A DNA stretch of 64,000 nt from Pseudolactococcus reticulitermitis. Its GTDB lineage: Bacteria > Bacillota > Bacilli > Lactobacillales > Streptococcaceae. Shown here piece by piece: positions 58,337-64,000 of the stretch; positions within the stretch are counted from its first letter, which is position 1, and each line of letters opens with the position of its first letter. Under the pieces are notes generated by a model. It was not told the origin of the DNA. It saw nothing but the letters and a program-made list of their open reading frames with translations, and did not search any database. The stretch lies in assembly GCF_002260845.1 (NCBI RefSeq), contig NZ_BEDT01000002.1, forward strand, positions 397,991 through 461,990. The letters are read 5' to 3'. Position numbers and translations under genes: made by a program.

Positions 58337-60599
58337 TGAGTATTGGGATCAAGATATAACAGACTTCATAAAAAATAATTGTAGAAAGTACTTAAGTAAT
58401 ATTTCCAAACATAATAACAAAATTTTATTAATATATGGAGAGAATAATAGTGGTAAGAATACACTGGTAAATCATATTTGTAAAAAATATTTAAAGAATG
58501 ATGTGCAACTAATTAGATATGAAAATCACGAAATTGTAGTCGAAAAATATCCGTTTGAGCTTCAGGAAAACATTCATATTCATGAACTATTGCCTGATTT
58601 TTCATTATCTACAGAAGGAATTCAGCCAAGTGCTGGGATTACTTTACCTATAACTAAATTATATAAGTACTTCTCAAATAAAAAGTTGAATAATGTTTTG
58701 TATTTTAAGGATGTCGAACAAGAAAATAACATTGATATACATACTATTAAAACAATTTTGAAAGATATCCCCGGTAAATCTATTGTTATTATAACGACAT
58801 CTGATAAACAGATTTTTGATGATTTTATAGAAGAGGATATTATTGCTAGATTTTGTATACCCAAAATTAAAAAGGATAGTAAAGATTTTCAAAATTATGA
58901 AACATCTATATTGAGAGAATTAAAAAAATTATCAAATGAAGACTATAAAAAAATCATTGATTTATCTCATGGAAATTATGGGAATATCAAATTATTGCTT
59001 AATCACGATATAATATCTTTTATTGAACAAATCTACAGTTCAAAGCAAGAAACGGTAGATAACGAAAATGAAAAAAATAAACAAAAATTAATTCTATCTA
59101 TTTTTTTATTGAGTAATTTTTTAAGTGAGGAAGCTCTAGAAGATATTTTTTCAGATACTGATTATGACTATATTTCAGAATTTGAAAAGTTAATTGAAAG
59201 TAGTATTATAGATAAACAGTACAAATTTAATGATTTAATATGGAACTCACGAGAAGGGTTTATAAAAAATTTCTATAACAAAAGAACTAGGCGTGATATT
59301 GCATTGAAACTTGAGTATTATTTAAAATTAAATTATCCAGAAAACTACTCTCTTCGAGCAAAAATATTAAAAGGTATTGACAATAGAAAATACAAAAGTT
59401 TAGTTCGTATTTCAAATCTTAGAAATCCTAAAAACCTTACTGAATCAGAAGACAAATTTATAGAATTTATTACCGATATAGAAAAAAATGAACATGATTA
59501 TATAATGTTTAATAAATCAGAATTGACTTTATTGGAATTGGCGGAGTTTCAGATTCATTTTTTTAATTGTATTACAAAAAGTAGCTCAAGAAATTATGAA
59601 TTAATTCATTTTATAATTATGGAGTTATTTAACACCTATGAAAAAATGATAAACCTAAAAGAAATAGAATTAGCTATTAGAGTAGGAATCGTTGTATCTA
59701 TCGGAGCCATTAATTACAACGTTTCTAGCAAGTTAGATATGGCAAAAAAAGTTTATCTAGAAATAACTGATTTGATAGATAAAAAAATTGTCCAAAAGAA
59801 TAATTATTATATATCATACTCTATCTTTTGTAAAATTATATGTGCTGGTTTTATACCTTATCAAGAAGCTTATTATACTTTATATGGTCTTATTAATGAT
59901 TTGAAAACAGAACGATTTCGTTCTTCAAATATTAATCTAGAGAGAATATTTCCTATTGCACTTGGTAATTTTCTAGGGGTTAGCATGTACTTGGAAAATG
60001 AGAACATGCTGAATGCTAAGGGGGTATACGATAATAGCTTTGATATACTTGATAATTTCAAATTTAAGAAATTTAAACTTAAAAATAACGCACTTCTTAT
60101 CACTCTATTTTTGAGCAATAATATCCGTGATGATATATTTAAGGTGTTAAGTGAATTTAATAAGATAAATAATACAGAAATAAATCAAGCATTCAAAATT
60201 AATTATGCTGGATTACTCTTTTATAAAGAAGAATCTCCAATAAAATCTTTGCATATACTAGAAAAGATACTAAATCAAGATGAAGGAAAAGATGATTTTT
60301 ATCAATTCTATTGTAATTACAATATCTGTATCATAAAAATAAAGTTAGGTAAAATTACTGAGGCAATTGAAATCTCAAAAGATTTAAAGACCCCTACTAT
60401 ATTTTCAGATAATACAGTAAAAAAAATAATTGAAAAAAGAATAGAATTTTTAAAAAATTACTTACTAGACAATTCGAATAAACATAATTGGTCAGAATTT
60501 CAAATACAATCCAATGACTATTTTAATAAATTTGAGGGAATTTTTTCTCAGGCTTGGTCATTTACAGACATTCAGTATTGGAATGATGTGCTCCAATAA
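58326..60599 (+). CDS. STAND-like P-loop NTPase with helical repeat C-terminus
   Basis: A 757-residue protein I cannot assign to a named family. The N-terminus is an NTPase domain: P-loop GENNSGKN at residues 38-45 (Asn where Ser/Thr normally follows the Lys), Walker B-like VLYFKD at 124-129 and sensor-like SIVIITTSD at 152-160. A winged-helix-like part follows (about 250-330), then some 400 residues of helical, TPR-like character. No membrane segment. The layout resembles STAND signalling ATPases used in regulation and phage defence. Base composition is far more A/T-rich than the neighbours. Its start is in the 38-bp repeat and its end overlaps the facing gene by 38 bases. Confidence 0.7.
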   Translation: MEKFEYWDQDITDFIKNNCRKYLSNISKHNNKILLIYGENNSGKNTLVNHICKKYLKNDVQLIRYENHEIVVEKYPFELQENIHIHELLPDFSLSTEGIQPSAGITLPITKLYKYFSNKKLNNVLYFKDVEQENNIDIHTIKTILKDIPGKSIVIITTSDKQIFDDFIEEDIIARFCIPKIKKDSKDFQNYETSILRELKKLSNEDYKKIIDLSHGNYGNIKLLLNHDIISFIEQIYSSKQETVDNENEKNKQKLILSIFLLSNFLSEEALEDIFSDTDYDYISEFEKLIESSIIDKQYKFNDLIWNSREGFIKNFYNKRTRRDIALKLEYYLKLNYPENYSLRAKILKGIDNRKYKSLVRISNLRNPKNLTESEDKFIEFITDIEKNEHDYIMFNKSELTLLELAEFQIHFFNCITKSSSRNYELIHFIIMELFNTYEKMINLKEIELAIRVGIVVSIGAINYNVSSKLDMAKKVYLEITDLIDKKIVQKNNYYISYSIFCKIICAGFIPYQEAYYTLYGLINDLKTERFRSSNINLERIFPIALGNFLGVSMYLENENMLNAKGVYDNSFDILDNFKFKKFKLKNNALLITLFLSNNIRDDIFKVLSEFNKINNTEINQAFKINYAGLLFYKEESPIKSLHILEKILNQDEGKDDFYQFYCNYNICIIKIKLGKITEAIEISKDLKTPTIFSDNTVKKIIEKRIEFLKNYLLDNSNKHNWSEFQIQSNDYFNKFEGIFSQAWSFTDIQYWNDVLQ

Positions 60600-61602
60600 T
60601 TAGACTTAATAAATCGGGGTGTGAAAAATCTTGTTGTTCCATCAAAAAATTGAATGATGAGTGCTCAGTAAGATAAGGAGTAGTTGCAATATCGAAACAA
60701 TAAAAATTGTTTTTGAAGTCAACCCTAAAGTCAACCCTGCCGTAATCTTTAAGCTCAGTAAGTTTTGCAATACGAACTGCCTCTGCAATAATAGCGTCAC
60801 ACAAAACAGGATTATCAATTTCATCCTCAAAATCATAAAATTCATATTTTGTATCATACATTTCTTCTTCGAGAATTCCAGACTTAAAGAATATCTCACC
60901 ATTTTTCTGTATACCACAAATTCCTAGTGATAAAAACACTCCATTATATTGTATTAAAGGAACTTCTATTTCATAGCCTTGAATATATTGTTGAATAATA
61001 TCTTGAGGCTTTAACTGTTTTTTTTCAATCAGTTCTAAGACTGTACTACTAGACAGATTAGTTAATGAACTACTCATTCCTCTACTTGCGGATCCTTTTT
61101 CTGGTTTGATGAGAAAGGTAATTGAGGCATCCGCATACTTTCTAGCATCAAATTCTGAGGGAAATTTTGTGATAAGAGAACTATGGATTATTTTTTGAAA
61201 ATGAAACTTATGGCGACAAAGATTCATAGTATAGACACTAGAACCTATATATTCCAAATTCATGAAGTCTGCCATACTTGTAACGAGTGATTTTTTATTG
61301 TTATCTCCCCCTTGTCGAGACAAATTCCATATTAATAGGTTAGAGGGTAAATCGTTATTAAGAGTATTTTGGATATATTCTAATTCATTTGGGAACGTAA
61401 ATAGTCTAGCATTTTTTCTAAACAATGCATCAAATATTTCGCCAATTTCTTTGTTAGAGAAAAAGTCACTATCTTCTTGAGAAAAATCTATCTTATTTGT
61501 AAAACCTACGGCGTTATAAATTATTGCCAGCTCCTTATCTTTCAAAGTTTCTTCTCCAATACAGCAGATGTTGTTTAATGTTTTTCTAGATAACTTTTCC
61601 AT
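60562..61602 (-). CDS. ATP-grasp ligase-like protein, D-Ala-D-Ala ligase type
   Basis: A 346-residue ATP-grasp protein. ATP-binding strands and loop FLIKPEKGSASRG at residues 163-175, YIQGYEIEVP at 206-215, GRVDFRVD at 288-295, and DIATTPYLTEHSSF at 304-317 in the place of the E-x-N-T-x-P-G-(L/M)-T metal site. Asp replaces the usual Glu and Ala the usual Asn, so metal binding is altered. The N-terminal part (LLIWNLSRQGGDNNKKS) echoes ligases that bind peptides or amino acids. It may join two small molecules, or modify the facing gene's product. It starts with the same MEK codons and leader as the STAND-like gene. A/T-rich. Confidence 0.75.
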   Translation of the reverse strand: MEKLSRKTLNNICCIGEETLKDKELAIIYNAVGFTNKIDFSQEDSDFFSNKEIGEIFDALFRKNARLFTFPNELEYIQNTLNNDLPSNLLIWNLSRQGGDNNKKSLVTSMADFMNLEYIGSSVYTMNLCRHKFHFQKIIHSSLITKFPSEFDARKYADASITFLIKPEKGSASRGMSSSLTNLSSSTVLELIEKKQLKPQDIIQQYIQGYEIEVPLIQYNGVFLSLGICGIQKNGEIFFKSGILEEEMYDTKYEFYDFEDEIDNPVLCDAIIAEAVRIAKLTELKDYGRVDFRVDFKNNFYCFDIATTPYLTEHSSFNFLMEQQDFSHPDLLSLIIGAHHSNTECL

Positions 61603-61629
61603 AAAACCTCCAAATAATCGAATATTATT
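61592..61629 (-). repeat. Right 38-bp inverted repeat (possible inversion site)
   Basis: Exact inverted copy of 58299-58336, carrying the ribosome binding site and start of the ATP-grasp gene. Outside it the sequence differs from the left flank, so no ribosome-binding-site-hiding arm is present here. Confidence 0.95.
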
Positions 61630-61640
61630 GTATGATTATT

Positions 61641-61649
61641 ATTATAACA
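61641..61649 (-). promoter_or_regulatory. Extended -10 promoter entering the cassette from the right
   Basis: Leftward TG-T-TATAAT (61649-61641) places transcription start at about 61634, five bases outside the right repeat. Whatever gene is at this end of the cassette would be transcribed. No good -35 is seen, as is common with an extended -10. Confidence 0.6.
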
Positions 61650-61701
61650 CTTTTTACACATTATTTATATCAAAAAAATAACAAAGGATTCTAACTTATC
61701 T

Positions 61702-62592
61702 ATGGAAAACATTATTCATTCTTTTATTCACACTAAAAAACTTGAAAATCTTTCTCTGTCCACCTTGAAAGCATATCGTGCTGATTTATCAAGATTCGCT
61801 TTATATTGTAAAAAGTATGATTTTCAAATGGAATCTGGTATCACACAGTATCTCAAACATTTGGAAAAAACGACTAGCTACCGCCCAAATACCAAAAGCA
61901 GAAAGTTAGTGACTATCAAATTGTTTTACAATTACTTGATCGATAACAAACTCAGCCACCATTTTCCCCTACCACAGGTTAAAATTAGAAAAGAAAAACG
62001 CCTCCCCAAGACGCTGACCAGCTCTGAAGTGAGAAAACTTTTCTCAACTGTCTCCATCATTCCAAAGTCAAAGCCCAAGATACGGGATCAAATCAGAGAT
62101 TTTGCCATTTTAAACATCTTGATCAGCCTTGGACTTAGAATTTGTGAAATTCGAAATTTAAACGTAGATGATTACAATGTCAAAGACGGACAGCTCATCA
62201 TTTTTGGAAAAAATCGAAAGGAACGGATATTATTTTTAACTAATATGCAAGATAAGGCGATGATGAAAAAATATCTTGCCACCAGGCTGCACTACTCCCC
62301 TCTTCCTGGTGAAACAGCTTTATTTCTAAATAAATATGGCCAACGTCTCTCGATTTATGGGATAGAAAATATTTATTACAAATATCGTGATGCTTCAAAT
62401 ATTAATCCTAAATCAACACCGCATCACCTTAGACACAGCTTTGCTACAGAACTTTTGAACAATGGTGCCAATCTCAGAGATATTCAGGAGCTCTTAGGAC
62501 ATGCCAGCATCACAACCACTGAAATCTATGTCGAAGTTTCATCAACTCGGAAAAGGAAGGTGTTGTCCAAATTTGGGATCAAAAAATATTGA
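61702..62592 (+). CDS. Tyrosine recombinase (XerC/D-like)
   Basis: A 296-residue site-specific recombinase with an intact catalytic set: Arg146 in SLGLRICEIR, Lys in the FGKNRKERI hairpin (170-173), His241 and Arg244 in TPHHLRHSFATELL, His267 in LLGHASITTT and nucleophile Tyr276 in EIYVEVS. The N-terminal core-binding domain is normal (SLSTLKAYRADLSRFALYCK). It is not the chromosomal dimer-resolution XerC by context; it lies 72 bases from the right inverted repeat and reads away from it, the common position for an invertase of a phase-variable cassette. GGATT is a weak ribosome binding site. Confidence 0.9.
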   Translation: MENIIHSFIHTKKLENLSLSTLKAYRADLSRFALYCKKYDFQMESGITQYLKHLEKTTSYRPNTKSRKLVTIKLFYNYLIDNKLSHHFPLPQVKIRKEKRLPKTLTSSEVRKLFSTVSIIPKSKPKIRDQIRDFAILNILISLGLRICEIRNLNVDDYNVKDGQLIIFGKNRKERILFLTNMQDKAMMKKYLATRLHYSPLPGETALFLNKYGQRLSIYGIENIYYKYRDASNINPKSTPHHLRHSFATELLNNGANLRDIQELLGHASITTTEIYVEVSSTRKRKVLSKFGIKKY

Positions 62593-62656
62593 AAACACTA
62601 TAACCTTACTAGATTCAAGAAAAATTTAAGACAATAAAATATCTTTAAAATTATAT

Positions 62657-62696
62657 AAAAAATACCCTCGTCATTTGATTTGACAAAGGTATTTTT
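62657..62696. terminator. Bidirectional terminator between recombinase and surface protein
   Basis: AAAAATACC / GGTATTTTT with an inner GTCA...TTGAC pairing; A and T tracts on both sides. Confidence 0.78.
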
Positions 62697-62713
62697 GATG
62701 CTTAAATCAGTAC

Positions 62714-64000
62714 TTAGATGTCACTGCTGATTTTTTTACGATAGATATACATCGCGATTATGATACAAATCGCTCCTAATGCAACAAGCTCGAGATGACT
62801 TATTTCACCTGTTTTAGGCATACCATCGTCAGTATTTGGTATGTCACGTGGTGTCGGTGGCACAACAATCGGCACTTCCGGATATTGTGGCGGAATACCG
62901 GGTACTTTGACAACAGCAATATTCTTCACTTCTCCTTTTGCCTTATTGGTAACCTTGACTTGGAAAATGAGTTTCACTAGCTCACCACCCTTTAGATTAT
63001 CAATTTTTGCTGTGATTGTTTGACCATTAACCTTGACATCACCTTTGGCGCCTTCTAATTTCACACTTGCTGTATCTAACTCCAGAACAGCGGGAACCTC
63101 ATCGGTAATCATCACATCTTTTAATACACTGTCTTTATTACCTGTATTTTTAGCAGTTATTTCATAGGTTAAAACATCTCCTACTTGTACTGTTTTTCCT
63201 CCAATATCAGTGCCGTCTTTGTTAAAGACTTGTTTAGAAGATTCAAGCTTACCTACTGGATTTTCTACAACAGGTGGTGGTGGTGTGTTACCTGATACAA
63301 GCATCGCATTACTTACTTTTCCTTTTTCGTTTGCCTTATCTGTGACTTGGGCTTGGAATGTAAGTTTGGCACTTTCTCCCCCTTTTAAGGTGACTTTAGC
63401 AGAAATCTTTTGATTAACGACTTCAAAAGTACCATTTGTGCCACCTATGAGCGAAATTGAGTTTTTATCCAATAAAAGTGTATCTTCGACATCATCACCA
63501 AATTCGTAATCGACAAGCTCGGATTTTGCATCACCGATATTTTTTACAGTCAATTCATAAGTTAAGAAATCTCCAACCTTGACACTTTCTCCATCAATTT
63601 TCTTTCCCGTGCTATCAAAGACATGCTTTTCTGCCTCTGCTTTTGGTACTGGATTTTCTACGACAGGTGGTGGTGGTGTGTTACCTGATACAAGCATCGC
63701 ATTACTTACTTTTCCTTTTTCGTTTGCCTTATCTGTGACTTGGGCTTGGAATGTAAGTTTGGCACTTTCTCCCCCTTTTAAGGTGACTTTAGCAGAAATC
63801 TTTTGATTAACGACTTCAAAAGTACCATTTGTGCCACCTATGAGCGAAATTGAGTTTTTATCCAATAAAAGTGTATCTTCGACATCATCACCAAATTCGT
63901 AATCGACAAGCTCGGATTTTGCATCACCGATATTTTTTACAGTCAATTCATAAGTTAAGACATCTCCAACCTTGACACTTTCTCCATCAATTTTCTTTCC
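62714..64000 (-). CDS. Wall-anchored surface protein with DUF11-like repeats (continues past window)
   Basis: The leftward frame is open to the window end, so the N-terminus is missing. Visible are at least three repeats of about 130 residues with the pattern VGDFLTYELTVKNIGDAKSE, as in DUF11/isopeptide-type repeats of Gram-positive adhesins, joined by Pro-rich linkers (NTPPPPVVENPV). The C-terminus has a sortase signal MPKTGE (an LPXTG variant with Met), a membrane helix (LVALGAICIIIAMYIY) and a basic tail (RKKISSD). It is likely a cell-surface stalk or adhesin. A Met at 63946 is internal to a repeat and is not the real start. Confidence 0.88.
   Translation of the reverse strand, partial: GKKIDGESVKVGDVLTYELTVKNIGDAKSELVDYEFGDDVEDTLLLDKNSISLIGGTNGTFEVVNQKISAKVTLKGGESAKLTFQAQVTDKANEKGKVSNAMLVSGNTPPPPVVENPVPKAEAEKHVFDSTGKKIDGESVKVGDFLTYELTVKNIGDAKSELVDYEFGDDVEDTLLLDKNSISLIGGTNGTFEVVNQKISAKVTLKGGESAKLTFQAQVTDKANEKGKVSNAMLVSGNTPPPPVVENPVGKLESSKQVFNKDGTDIGGKTVQVGDVLTYEITAKNTGNKDSVLKDVMITDEVPAVLELDTASVKLEGAKGDVKVNGQTITAKIDNLKGGELVKLIFQVKVTNKAKGEVKNIAVVKVPGIPPQYPEVPIVVPPTPRDIPNTDDGMPKTGEISHLELVALGAICIIIAMYIYRKKISSDI
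63276..64000 (-). repeat. Near-identical 393-bp coding repeats in the surface protein gene
   Basis: The unit from the Pro-rich linker through one 131-residue domain recurs with a period of 393 bases. The right copy is cut by the window end. The two are identical over nearly all shared bases; one visible change turns Phe into Val in VGD(F/V)LTYE. A third, older repeat at about 62900-63275 is diverged. Confidence 0.88.

Noticed and set aside
61702..62592. Prophage or integrative element integrase
   Set aside because: No phage or conjugation genes, tRNA target or direct att repeats are seen nearby; the adjacent inverted repeats favour an invertase role.
63210..63806. Repeated + strand ORFs in the surface protein gene
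   Set aside because: They are antisense shadows repeated by the 393-bp coding repeats.

Overview
The window reads as ordinary chromosome of a low-GC Gram-positive coccus of the Streptococcaceae, most like Lactococcus. The support is gene order and control sites: a pfk-pyk pair with a CcpA site just upstream of its promoter, a PurBox-type site upstream of purH, murB fused to a polyamine (pot) operon, a dltXABCD operon, folA-(small ORF)-clpX-engB, and a class Ib ribonucleotide reductase. The species is inferred, not shown. I saw no rRNA, tRNA or CRISPR array.

Layout. 1-4.2 kb: nrdI (cut by the window edge), nrdE, a HAD phosphatase and nrdF, closed by a terminator. 4.2-5.7 kb: a small unknown ORF, an RmlC-like epimerase and an SGNH hydrolase. 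5.8-13.6 kb is an accessory restriction island. Two 5'-end gene fragments face each other across a deletion-like scar. Two DNA methyltransferases (C5-cytosine, and DPPY-type amino-methylating) run leftwards. An McrB-like AAA NTPase and a DUF2357/PD-(D/E)XK nuclease run rightwards. Then come a leftover 3' end of a second rlmD-type gene and an XRE regulator with a truncated HsdM N-terminal domain. 14-23 kb: rlmD and a nine-gene murB-potA-[membrane protein]-potB-potC-[TPM]-lemA-potD-[HhH] operon. 23-28 kb: hom-thrB and folA-orf56-clpX-engB. 28-34 kb: a Gtf3-like glycosyltransferase, pfkA-pyk, nagA and xpaC-telA.

35-44.7 kb runs mostly rightwards: gpsA-galU, an eetA-eetB-polyprenyl synthase-rsmG cluster (quinone/extracellular electron transfer type), and dltXABCD. 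dltX is only 52 codons. 44.8-48.8 kb: a decayed MarR gene, then a drrA/drrB-like ABC exporter with its MarR regulator under a consensus promoter that carries two palindromic boxes, then galE. 49-58.2 kb: purH; a catabolite-controlled operon of a BglG-type regulator/EIIA, Ula-type EIIB and EIIC and a split transketolase, whose last gene has a partial tandem duplication at its 3' end; and a class III fructose-1,6-bisphosphatase.

The most unusual part is 58.29-62.6 kb. Two convergent, visibly A/T-rich genes, a STAND-like NTPase and a D-Ala-D-Ala-ligase-like ATP-grasp protein, are bounded by a perfect 38-bp inverted repeat. The repeat contains the ribosome binding site, start codon and first codons of both genes. 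A complete tyrosine recombinase gene sits directly beside the right repeat. An extended -10 promoter lies just outside the right repeat, while the left repeat is part of a 14-bp hairpin that would hide the ribosome binding site. This looks like a recombinase-flipped either/or expression cassette, presently reading the ATP-grasp gene. The window ends inside a repeat-rich wall-anchored (MPKTG) surface protein.
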